5,402 nt of DNA, taken from the NCBI GenBank assembly GCA_029263635.1, contig JAJUFY010000161.1, positions 1 to 5,402 of the forward strand, given 5' to 3'. Positions 1 through 5,402 of this stretch are shown here, in pieces (the stretch's first letter is position 1; each line of letters starts with the position of its first letter). Below the pieces are notes generated by a model. That model saw nothing but the letters and a program-made list of their open reading frames with translations. It ran no database searches and was not told where the DNA came from. Origin of the DNA: Ectothiorhodospiraceae bacterium. Lineage in GTDB: Bacteria > Pseudomonadota > Gammaproteobacteria > Nitrococcales > AK92. A program made the translations under genes and the position numbers.

Positions 1-1
1 C

Positions 2-1462
2 GGTTTCTATGACGATAACGGCATTTCCATCGACGGCAAGGTGCATGGCTGGTTTACCGACGACACGCCCAAGCGCTTCGAGGCCTATGGCTGGCATGTG
101 GTGCGCGGCGTCGACGGCCACGACGCCGAGGCCGTGCGCCGGGCGGTCGAGGAGGCGCGCGCCGTCACCGACCGGCCGAGCCTGATCTGCTGCAAGACCA
201 TCATCGGCTTCGGCGCCCCCAATGCCGCCGGTACCCACGGCGTGCACGGCGCCCCGCTCGGCGTCGAGGAGATCGCCGCCAGCCGCACCTTCCTGAACTG
301 GCCGCATGCGCCGTTCGAGGTGCCGGACGCCATCTACCGCGCCTACGACGCCCGCGAGAAGGGCGCCGCGCTCGAGCAGGAGTGGAACCAACTTTACGCC
401 GAATACAAGAAAACCCACCCGGACCTGGCCGCCGAGTTCGAGCGCCGGCTGGCCGGCGCCCTGCCGGAAGACTGGGCGCAGGTGGTGGAACAGGCGCTGG
501 TCGAGGTGGATGCGCAGGCGGCCACCATCGCCACCCGCAAGGCCTCGGAGAACGCGCTCAATGTGTTCGGCCCGCACCTGTCGGAACTGATCGGGGGCTC
601 GGCCGACCTCACCGGCTCCAACAACACCTGGTGGAAGGGCTGCGAGGCCGTCACCGACCGCGATGCCGCCGGCAACTACGTGTTCTACGGCGTGCGCGAG
701 TTCGGCATGTCGGCCGTGATGAACGGCCTGGCCCTGCATGGCGGCTTCATTCCCTACGGCGGCACCTTCCTGGTGTTCTCGGACTATGCGCGCAATGCGG
801 TGCGCATGGCCGCGCTGATGAAGCAGCGGGTGGTATTCGTTTACACCCACGATTCCATCGGTCTGGGCGAGGACGGCCCGACCCACCAGCCGATCGAGCA
901 TCTTGCCTCGTTGCGGCTGATACCCAATATGAGCCTGTGGCGGCCGTGCGACGCGGTCGAGACCCTGGTGGCCTGGCAGGCGGCGCTTGAGCGCAAGGAG
1001 GGTCCGACATCCCTCATCTTCTCCCGGCAGAATCTTCCGCACCAGACCCGCGACCCGCAGCAGCTGAAGGCGATCCGCCGCGGCGGCTACGTGCTGCGCG
1101 ACTGCGAGGGCACGCCCGAGGCCATCCTGATCGCGACCGGGTCGGAGGTGGCGCTGGCGGTGGCCGCCGCCGAGCAGCTGGCGGCGCAGGGCCGGCGGGT
1201 GCGGGTGGTGTCGATGCCGTCGACCGATACGTTCGAGGCGCAGGACGCGGCCTACCGCGAGTCGGTGCTGCCGCGGCAGGTGACGGCGCGGGTGGTGGTC
1301 GAGGCCGCTTCGCCGGATCTCTGGTACAAGTATGTCGGGCATCAGGGCCGGGTGATCGGCATGACCAGCTTTGGCGAGTCGGCACCCGCTGGAAAGTTGT
1401 TCGAGCATTTCGGTTTCACGGCGGAGCGGGTGGCGGCGGCTGTTCGCGAGCTGTTGGCTTAG
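2..1462 (+). CDS. tkt: Transketolase, C-terminal part (5' end outside window)
   Basis: Transketolase uses thiamine diphosphate (ThDP) and a divalent metal to move two-carbon ketol units between sugar phosphates in the cytoplasm (pentose phosphate pathway, Calvin cycle). The frame is open from base 2 and reads GFYDDNGISIDG at once, so the gene enters from the left. The GTG at 41 lies inside this conserved block and is not the start. About 486 residues are present; compared with E. coli TktA (663 aa, recalled) roughly 180 N-terminal residues are missing, including the GDG metal motif. Visible hallmarks are the metal-binding Asn and Ile of DDNGIS (17-25), THGVHGAPLG with the substrate-binding His at 245-247, YGVREFGM with the ThDP-activating Glu at 698-700, GEDGPTHQP (866-891) with its catalytic-site His at 884-886, and the SRQNL phosphate-binding Arg. 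The C-terminal domain ends normally at TAG. The family is certain; the paralogue name (tktA, tktB or cbbT) cannot be decided. Confidence 0.97.
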   Translation, partial: GFYDDNGISIDGKVHGWFTDDTPKRFEAYGWHVVRGVDGHDAEAVRRAVEEARAVTDRPSLICCKTIIGFGAPNAAGTHGVHGAPLGVEEIAASRTFLNWPHAPFEVPDAIYRAYDAREKGAALEQEWNQLYAEYKKTHPDLAAEFERRLAGALPEDWAQVVEQALVEVDAQAATIATRKASENALNVFGPHLSELIGGSADLTGSNNTWWKGCEAVTDRDAAGNYVFYGVREFGMSAVMNGLALHGGFIPYGGTFLVFSDYARNAVRMAALMKQRVVFVYTHDSIGLGEDGPTHQPIEHLASLRLIPNMSLWRPCDAVETLVAWQAALERKEGPTSLIFSRQNLPHQTRDPQQLKAIRRGGYVLRDCEGTPEAILIATGSEVALAVAAAEQLAAQGRRVRVVSMPSTDTFEAQDAAYRESVLPRQVTARVVVEAASPDLWYKYVGHQGRVIGMTSFGESAPAGKLFEHFGFTAERVAAAVRELLA

Positions 1463-1480
1463 TTCACAGACTCAAACGAT

Positions 1481-1484
1481 GGAG
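1481..1484 (+). promoter_or_regulatory. Ribosome binding site of gap
   Basis: GGAG lies 6 nt before the ATG at 1491. It decides the start: an in-frame ATG at 1479 (adding Met-Glu-Thr-Asp) has no purine-rich tract before it, and frames opening farther upstream would overlap the end of tkt. Starting at 1491 also gives the family's usual N-terminus, MAIKVAINGYGRIGR. Confidence 0.75.
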
Positions 1485-1490
1485 ACGGAC

Positions 1491-2501
1491 ATGGCGATCA
1501 AAGTTGCGATCAACGGGTACGGCCGCATCGGCCGCAACATTCTGCGGGCTCTGTACGAGTCCGGGCGGACCGATGAAATCAAGATCGTCGCCATCAACGA
1601 CCTCGGCGACGCCAAGACCAATGCCCACCTGACCCGTTACGACACCGCCCACGGCCGCTTCCCCGGCACCGTCGAGGTGGAAGGCGACTACATGGTGGTC
1701 AACGGCGACCGGGTCCGTGTGCTTGCCGAGCGCGACCCGTCCAAGCTGCCCTGGGGCGAGCTGGGAGTGGACGTGGTGCTGGAGTGCACCGGCCTGTTCA
1801 CCAGCAAGGAAAAGGCCTCGGCCCACCTTGCCGGTGGCGCCAAGAAGGTGATCATCTCGGCTCCGGGCGGCAAGGACGTCGACGCCACCATCGTCTACGG
1901 CGTCAACCACCAGGTCCTCAAGGCCTCGGACACCGTCATTTCCAACGCTTCCTGCACCACCAACTGCCTGGCGCCGCTGGTCAAGCCGCTGCACGAGAAG
2001 ATCGGCGTCGAGCAGGGCCTGATGACCACCATCCACGCCTACACCAACGACCAGGTGCTGACCGACGTCTACCACAGCGACATCCGTCGCGCCCGCTCCG
2101 CCACCCAGTCGCAGATCCCGACCAAGACCGGTGCTGCCGCTGCGGTCGGCCTGGTGCTGCCGGAGCTGAACGGCAAGCTCGACGGCTTTGCCATGCGGGT
2201 GCCGACCATCAACGTGTCGCTGGTGGACCTGAGCTTCACCGCCAAGCGCGACGTTACGGTCGAGGAGATCAACCAGGTGCTGCGCGAGGCTGCCGAGGGT
2301 CCGCTCAAGGGCGTGCTGGAGTACAACGACGAGCCGCTGGTGTCGGTGGACTTCAACCATAACCCGCACTCGTCCATCTACGACGCCACGCTGACCAAGG
2401 TCATCGGCCGGCTGGTGAAGGTCTGCGCCTGGTACGACAACGAGTGGGGCTTCTCCAACCGGATGCTCGACACCACCGTGGCGCTGATGAACGCCAAGTA
2501 A
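1491..2501 (+). CDS. gap: Type I glyceraldehyde-3-phosphate dehydrogenase
   Basis: This enzyme oxidises glyceraldehyde-3-phosphate with phosphate to 1,3-bisphosphoglycerate, reversibly, with a nicotinamide cofactor, in the cytoplasm. The 336 residues match the family's usual length. The N-terminal Rossmann domain has GYGRIGR at 9-15 and an Asp at 37 (AINDL), which in this family favours NAD. The catalytic motif SNASCTTNC gives Cys155 as the nucleophile, and His182 in TIHAYTNDQ is the general base. The C-terminal part has PTKTGAAAAVG (210-220), RVPT, and WYDNEWGFSNRMLDTT near the end. Several stretches (ALYESGR, DTAHGRF, PLVSVDFNH, NEWGFSNRMLDTT) also resemble E. coli erythrose-4-phosphate dehydrogenase (Epd). 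However, HAYTNDQ is the GAPDH form where E. coli Epd has HSAMHDQ, so GAPDH is preferred. The Leu-Pro pair of NAD-specific enzymes such as the Bacillus one appears as Val193-Tyr194, so cofactor preference is not firm. The gene lies 28 bp after tkt with no terminator between, so co-transcription is likely. Confidence 0.96.
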   Translation: MAIKVAINGYGRIGRNILRALYESGRTDEIKIVAINDLGDAKTNAHLTRYDTAHGRFPGTVEVEGDYMVVNGDRVRVLAERDPSKLPWGELGVDVVLECTGLFTSKEKASAHLAGGAKKVIISAPGGKDVDATIVYGVNHQVLKASDTVISNASCTTNCLAPLVKPLHEKIGVEQGLMTTIHAYTNDQVLTDVYHSDIRRARSATQSQIPTKTGAAAAVGLVLPELNGKLDGFAMRVPTINVSLVDLSFTAKRDVTVEEINQVLREAAEGPLKGVLEYNDEPLVSVDFNHNPHSSIYDATLTKVIGRLVKVCAWYDNEWGFSNRMLDTTVALMNAK

Positions 2502-2511
2502 AGACGGTTCC

Positions 2512-2533
2512 AAGCCCCGCTTCGCGGGGCTTT
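2512..2533 (+). terminator. Terminator-like hairpin between gap and pgk
   Basis: A perfect 9-bp stem pairs 2512-2520 (AAGCCCCGC) with 2524-2532 (GCGGGGCTT) around a TTC loop. It is followed by TTTCTC, a short and interrupted T-tract. It begins 10 nt after the gap stop and ends about 25 nt before pgk. The form is that of an intrinsic terminator, but the weak T-tract and the same-pathway gene just downstream suggest partial termination or protection of the upstream mRNA 3' end rather than an operon boundary. That role is inferred. Confidence 0.65.
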
Positions 2534-2542
2534 CTCATTCGC

Positions 2543-2547
2543 AAGGA
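2543..2547 (+). promoter_or_regulatory. Ribosome binding site of pgk
   Basis: AAGGA lies 10 nt before the ATG at 2558, a slightly long spacing. It supports 2558 over the in-frame ATG at 2573 (Met6), which has no such tract. E. coli Pgk also begins MSVIKM. Confidence 0.6.
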
Positions 2548-2557
2548 CTCCCTAGCC

Positions 2558-3754
2558 ATGTCCGTGATCAAGATGAGCGATCTCGACCTCAGCGGTAAGC
2601 GCGTGCTGATCCGCGAGGACCTCAACGTGCCGGTCAAGGACGGCCAAGTCACCGACGACACCCGCATTCGGGCGTCATTAGCGACGATCGAGCTGGCGCT
2701 GGACGCCGGCGCACGGGTGATGGTGATGAGCCACCTGGGCCGGCCGAACGAGGGCGAGTTCTCGCCGGAGAACTCGCTGGAGCCGGTCGCCGCGCAGCTG
2801 GCCAAGCTGCTGGGGCGCGAGGTGCCGCTCAAGCGCGACTGGCTGGACGGCGTGGAGGTGGAGCCCGGTCAGCTGGTGCTGCTGGAGAACGTGCGTTTCA
2901 ACAAGGGCGAGAAGAAGGACGACGAGACGCTGGCGCGCCGCATGGCCGCGCTCTGCGACGTGTTCGTGATGGATGCCTTCGGCACCGCCCACCGCGCCCA
3001 GGCGTCCACCCACGGTGTGGCCAAGTACGCGCCGGTCGCCTGCGCCGGCCCGCTGCTGGCGGCCGAGCTGGAAGCGCTGGGGCGGGCCCTGGAGAACCCG
3101 AACCGGCCGGTGGCGGCCATCGTCGGCGGCTCCAAGGTCTCCACCAAGCTGACCGTGCTGGATGCGCTGTCGCGGGTGGTCGATCAGCTCATCGTCGGCG
3201 GCGGCATCGCCAACACCTTCATTGCCGCCGCCGGCTACAAGGTCGGCAAGTCGCTGTACGAACCCGACCTGGTCGAGGAAGCCAGGCGGCTGATGGCCGC
3301 CGCCAAGGCCAAGGGCGGCGAGATTCCGATTCCCACCGACGTGGTCTGCGCCACCCGCTTTGCCGAAGACGCCGAGGCGATGGTCAAGCCGGTCGATCAG
3401 GTCGGCGACGACGAGATGATCCTCGATATCGGTCCGGACACGGCGCGCCGCTACGCCGACATGATGCGCAGTGCCGGCACCATCGTCTGGAACGGCCCGG
3501 TCGGGGTGTTCGAGATCGATCAGTTCGGCAACGGCACCAAGGTCCTGGCCGAGGCGATCGCGGCCAGCCCGGCCTTCTCCATCGCCGGTGGCGGCGATAC
3601 TCTGGCGGCGGTGGCCAAGTACGGGGTCGGGAAGGGGATCTCCTATATTTCCACCGGCGGCGGCGCGTTCCTGGAATTCCTGGAAGGCAAGACGCTGCCG
3701 GCGGTGGCCATGCTCGAAGAGCGGGCACGGCAGCACCGGCTGGCAACGCTGTAA
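2558..3754 (+). CDS. pgk: Phosphoglycerate kinase
   Basis: Pgk transfers the acyl phosphate of 1,3-bisphosphoglycerate to ADP, giving 3-phosphoglycerate and ATP; the reverse reaction serves gluconeogenesis and the Calvin cycle. It is a cytoplasmic, normally monomeric two-domain enzyme. The 398 residues are slightly more than the E. coli protein (387, recalled), partly from a longer segment near 245-255 (MAAAKAKGGEIP) and a short C-terminal tail. In the N-terminal, substrate-binding domain, REDLNVP (19-25), Arg36, SHLGRP (58-63), ENVRFNKGE (110-118) and GTAHRAQASTHG (142-153) are visible. The nucleotide-binding domain has GGSKVSTK (190-197), WNGPVGVFE (311-319), GGGDT (344-348) and the helix-capping STGGGAFLEFLEG (365-377). 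All expected catalytic elements appear intact. It uses the product of the gap gene just upstream, so the two steps are genetically coupled. Confidence 0.98.
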   Translation: MSVIKMSDLDLSGKRVLIREDLNVPVKDGQVTDDTRIRASLATIELALDAGARVMVMSHLGRPNEGEFSPENSLEPVAAQLAKLLGREVPLKRDWLDGVEVEPGQLVLLENVRFNKGEKKDDETLARRMAALCDVFVMDAFGTAHRAQASTHGVAKYAPVACAGPLLAAELEALGRALENPNRPVAAIVGGSKVSTKLTVLDALSRVVDQLIVGGGIANTFIAAAGYKVGKSLYEPDLVEEARRLMAAAKAKGGEIPIPTDVVCATRFAEDAEAMVKPVDQVGDDEMILDIGPDTARRYADMMRSAGTIVWNGPVGVFEIDQFGNGTKVLAEAIAASPAFSIAGGGDTLAAVAKYGVGKGISYISTGGGAFLEFLEGKTLPAVAMLEERARQHRLATL

Positions 3755-3818
3755 ATGTCCTGAAGGACTCCGCTGCCGTTATTCTGGGGACGGCCCGACG
3801 TTCGATCGCCACCTGAAA

Positions 3819-3838
3819 GCCTCGGCCTGTTCCGAGGC
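3819..3838 (+). repeat. Perfect inverted repeat (hairpin) upstream of pyk
   Basis: Bases 3819-3825 (GCCTCGG) and 3832-3838 (CCGAGGC) are exact inverted copies around a 6-nt loop, CCTGTT. No T-tract follows, so it does not look like an intrinsic terminator. It ends 15 nt before the pyk Shine-Dalgarno sequence. It is the most prominent structure in the 108-bp pgk-pyk spacer and could be an mRNA processing or stability element, or a protein-binding palindrome. No function can be assigned from sequence. Confidence 0.5.
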
Positions 3839-3853
3839 ATGACACGCGCTAGC

Positions 3854-3858
3854 GGAGG
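3854..3858 (+). promoter_or_regulatory. Ribosome binding site of pyk
   Basis: GGAGG lies 4 nt before the ATG at 3863. It decides the start: the in-frame ATG at 3839 would add eight residues (MTRASGGR) unlike the family N-terminus, and it directly abuts the 3819-3838 hairpin with no good Shine-Dalgarno sequence. Confidence 0.75.
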
Positions 3859-3862
3859 CAGG

Positions 3863-5296
3863 ATGCCCAAACGACGTACCAAGATCGTTGCCACCCTTGG
3901 CCCCTCCACTGCCACCCCGGAGGTAATGGAGGCAATGCTGCGGGCCGGGCTCGACGTGGCCCGGCTCAACCTTTCGCACGGCACCCATGACGCCCATCGC
4001 GCCCAGCTTGAGCTGGCCCGCGCGGCCGCCGCGCGCACCGGCCGCTGTCTGGCCATCATGCTGGACCGGCAGGGTCCGAAGATCCGTATCGAGAAATTCC
4101 GCACCGGGTCGGTCGTGCTGGAGGAGGGCCAGCGGTTCACGCTGGACGCCGGTCTGGCGTCCGATGCCGGCGATGCCAGCAGGGTGGGGATCACGTACAA
4201 GGGGCTTCCGCAGGATGTGCGGCCCGGCGACTGCCTGCTGCTGGCGGACGGGCTGATCCGGCTCGAAGTGGAGCAGGTCGAAGGCCAGGCGATTCACACC
4301 CGCGTGACCACCGGCGGCCGGCTCAGCAACAGCAAGGGCATCAACCGCCTGGGCGGCGGCCTGTCGGTCGCCGCGCTGACCGACAAGGACCGCGAGGATA
4401 TCCGCTTTGCCGCCGAGGTCGGCGCCGACTATGTGGCGGTGTCGTTCCCGAAATCGGCGCACGACATCGAGAAGGCGCGCCGGCTGCTGCAGGCGGCCGG
4501 CGGCAGCGGCGGCATCGTCGCCAAGATCGAGCGGCAGGAAGCGCTGGAGAACCTCGACGAGATCATGCAGGCGGCCGACGCCGTGATGGTGGCGCGCGGC
4601 GATCTTGCCGTGGAGATCGGCGACCCGCAGCTGGCCGGGGTGCAGAAGGACATCCTGCGGCGTGCCCGCGCCCGCGACTGCGTGGTGATCACGGCCACCC
4701 AGATGATGGTGTCCATGGTGCACGCGCCGACACCCACCCGGGCCGAGGTGCTGGACGTGGCCAATGCCATCCTGGATGGCACCGATGCCGTCATGCTGTC
4801 CGAGGAGACGGCTGCCGGCGACCACCCGGCCAGGGTCATCGCCACCATGGCCACCATCTGCGAGGGCACCGAACAGTACCAGCGCTTCCACCGCGACCGG
4901 GATGACGACCGCGGCTACACCCATATCGACGAGGCCATCGCCAAGGCCTCCATCGATACCGCCAATCGGCTGCAGGTAAAGGCCATCGCCGCGATGACCG
5001 AAACCGGCGCCACGCCGATGTGGATGTCGCGCATCGGCACCGAGGTGCCGATCTATGCCTTTACCCGCAATCCGACCACCGAGCGCAAGGTCAACCTCTA
5101 CCGCGGGGTCTATCCGATCGCCTACGACCCGGTGCAGCACGAACCGACAGCGGTCAACCGCGACCTGATCCAGATCCTCAAGGAAATCGGCGCGGTTGCC
5201 GACGGCGATCTGGTGATCGTCACCAAGGGCGATCTCGCCGGCGTGCGGGGCGGCACCAACGCCATGAAAATCATCCGGGTTGGGGAGAATTATTGA
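3863..5296 (+). CDS. pyk: Pyruvate kinase, PykA-like
   Basis: Pyruvate kinase makes pyruvate and ATP from phosphoenolpyruvate and ADP, the last step of glycolysis, as a cytoplasmic homotetramer. The 477 residues fit E. coli PykA (480, recalled), with no added C-terminal domain. The barrel begins with RRTKIVATLGPST (4-16) and has substrate-site VARLNLSHG (32-40, with Arg34, Asn36 and His39). The B domain follows roughly 69-165. The barrel resumes with Lys221 (IVAKIER, catalytic), Glu223 and Asp247 (ARGDLAVEIGDP) as metal ligands, and Thr279 (TATQMM). The C domain covers about 350-477. Lys73 in DRQGPKIR is the residue that in characterised enzymes marks potassium-independent catalysis (potassium-dependent enzymes have Glu there). 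Two oddities are Arg69, where E. coli PykA has Leu, and Val283 in TQMMVSM, where E. coli, yeast and rabbit enzymes have Glu. The gene follows pgk by 108 bp, the loosest spacing between complete genes here, so it may have its own control. Confidence 0.97.
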   Translation: MPKRRTKIVATLGPSTATPEVMEAMLRAGLDVARLNLSHGTHDAHRAQLELARAAAARTGRCLAIMLDRQGPKIRIEKFRTGSVVLEEGQRFTLDAGLASDAGDASRVGITYKGLPQDVRPGDCLLLADGLIRLEVEQVEGQAIHTRVTTGGRLSNSKGINRLGGGLSVAALTDKDREDIRFAAEVGADYVAVSFPKSAHDIEKARRLLQAAGGSGGIVAKIERQEALENLDEIMQAADAVMVARGDLAVEIGDPQLAGVQKDILRRARARDCVVITATQMMVSMVHAPTPTRAEVLDVANAILDGTDAVMLSEETAAGDHPARVIATMATICEGTEQYQRFHRDRDDDRGYTHIDEAIAKASIDTANRLQVKAIAAMTETGATPMWMSRIGTEVPIYAFTRNPTTERKVNLYRGVYPIAYDPVQHEPTAVNRDLIQILKEIGAVADGDLVIVTKGDLAGVRGGTNAMKIIRVGENY

Positions 5297-5364
5297 TCCA
5301 GGACGTGGCAACCCGTCTCCGCTGATGCGACACTTCGAGCCAAAACAATCGAAGATGTGGCGAT

Positions 5365-5371
5365 AAGGAGG
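5365..5371 (+). promoter_or_regulatory. Strong ribosome binding site of the right-edge gene
   Basis: AAGGAGG, a near-perfect anti-16S match, lies 5 nt before the ATG at 5377 and is followed by a further GAGG overlap. It is the strongest Shine-Dalgarno sequence in the window and is the main evidence that a new gene begins here. Confidence 0.85.
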
Positions 5372-5376
5372 AGGAC

Positions 5377-5402
5377 ATGAGCTACGCAGACGAATATCGT
5401 GC
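5377..5402 (+). CDS. Start of a gene cut by the right edge; possibly an acyl-CoA synthetase
   Basis: Only eight codons are visible (MSYADEYR), placed behind a near-perfect Shine-Dalgarno sequence and 80 bp after pyk, so a real start codon is likely. The product is not determined. The opening resembles the N-terminus of propionyl-CoA/acetyl-CoA synthetases (E. coli PrpE, recalled, begins MSFSEFYQRS), which is a weak hint from very few residues. It does not resemble the usual start of the proteobacterial class II fructose-bisphosphate aldolase (MALISLRQLLDHAAE-like), the gene often found after pyk in such clusters. Confidence refers to the presence of a gene; the product guess is far less certain. 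Confidence 0.7.

Noticed and set aside
41..43. GTG at 41 as the start of a short transketolase.
   Set aside because: The frame is open to the left edge and the codons before it encode the conserved YDDNGISIDG block, so the gene starts outside the window.
1464..2513. A 349-codon open frame on the - strand opposite gap.
   Set aside because: It is exactly antisense to a well-conserved gene; the product is His/Val/Gly-rich without family motifs, as expected from the complement of GC-rich coding sequence.
2678..3736. A 352-codon open frame on the - strand opposite pgk.
   Set aside because: Same reasoning: fully antisense to a certain gene, compositionally biased, and no motif recognised.
3755..3763. 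A three-codon ATG-TCC-TGA frame directly after the pgk stop codon.
   Set aside because: Too short to be meaningful, with no clear ribosome binding site; such frames arise often by chance.
3779..5311. A 510-codon open frame on the - strand opposite pyk.
   Set aside because: It mirrors the codon structure of pyk in GC-rich DNA. Its product is low-complexity (rich in Gly, His, Asp, Val), with no recognisable domain, and pyk on the + strand is certain.
5334..5370. A possible promoter before the right-edge gene, with TTCGAG as -35 and an AT-richer stretch as -10.
   Set aside because: No -10-like hexamer occurs at acceptable spacing; the nearest candidate (GATAAG) overlaps the ribosome binding site.
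1..5402. CRISPR arrays, insertion sequences, tRNA or rRNA genes, and attachment sites.
   Set aside because: No regularly spaced repeats, transposase-like products, terminal inverted repeats or RNA gene signatures were seen; almost all of the window is four conserved metabolic genes.

Overview
This window is GC-rich (roughly two-thirds G+C by eye) and almost entirely coding, with every gene on the + strand. It holds a compact central-carbon cluster: the 3' part of a transketolase gene (tkt), then complete genes for type I glyceraldehyde-3-phosphate dehydrogenase (gap), phosphoglycerate kinase (pgk) and pyruvate kinase (pyk). At the right edge are the first eight codons of a further gene. The proteins resemble gamma- and betaproteobacterial versions; for example, Pgk follows the E. 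coli protein closely through most of its length. The tkt-gap-pgk-pyk order is a familiar proteobacterial arrangement. A high-GC gamma- or betaproteobacterium is the best guess; the species cannot be named from this sequence.

Layout: tkt runs in from the left edge and stops at 1462. A 28-bp gap leads to gap (1491-2501). A 56-bp spacer contains a strong GC-rich hairpin with a short T-tract and leads to pgk (2558-3754). A 108-bp spacer contains a perfect 7-bp inverted repeat without a T-tract and leads to pyk (3863-5296). An 80-bp spacer ends in a near-perfect Shine-Dalgarno sequence, followed by an ATG at 5377 that opens a gene cut by the window edge.

Function: transketolase exchanges two-carbon units among sugar phosphates and yields glyceraldehyde-3-phosphate. 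Gap and Pgk interconvert this with 3-phosphoglycerate, and Pyk makes pyruvate and ATP from phosphoenolpyruvate. The set can serve glycolysis/gluconeogenesis and the pentose phosphate pathway, or the Calvin cycle in an autotroph. No RuBisCO or phosphoribulokinase is visible to decide between these.

I found no previously undescribed system here; the window is mostly ordinary core metabolism. The points worth a second look are small: two hairpins inside the apparent operon, two unusual residues in pyruvate kinase, Epd-like traits in the GAPDH, and a downstream gene that does not begin like the aldolase often found in this position.
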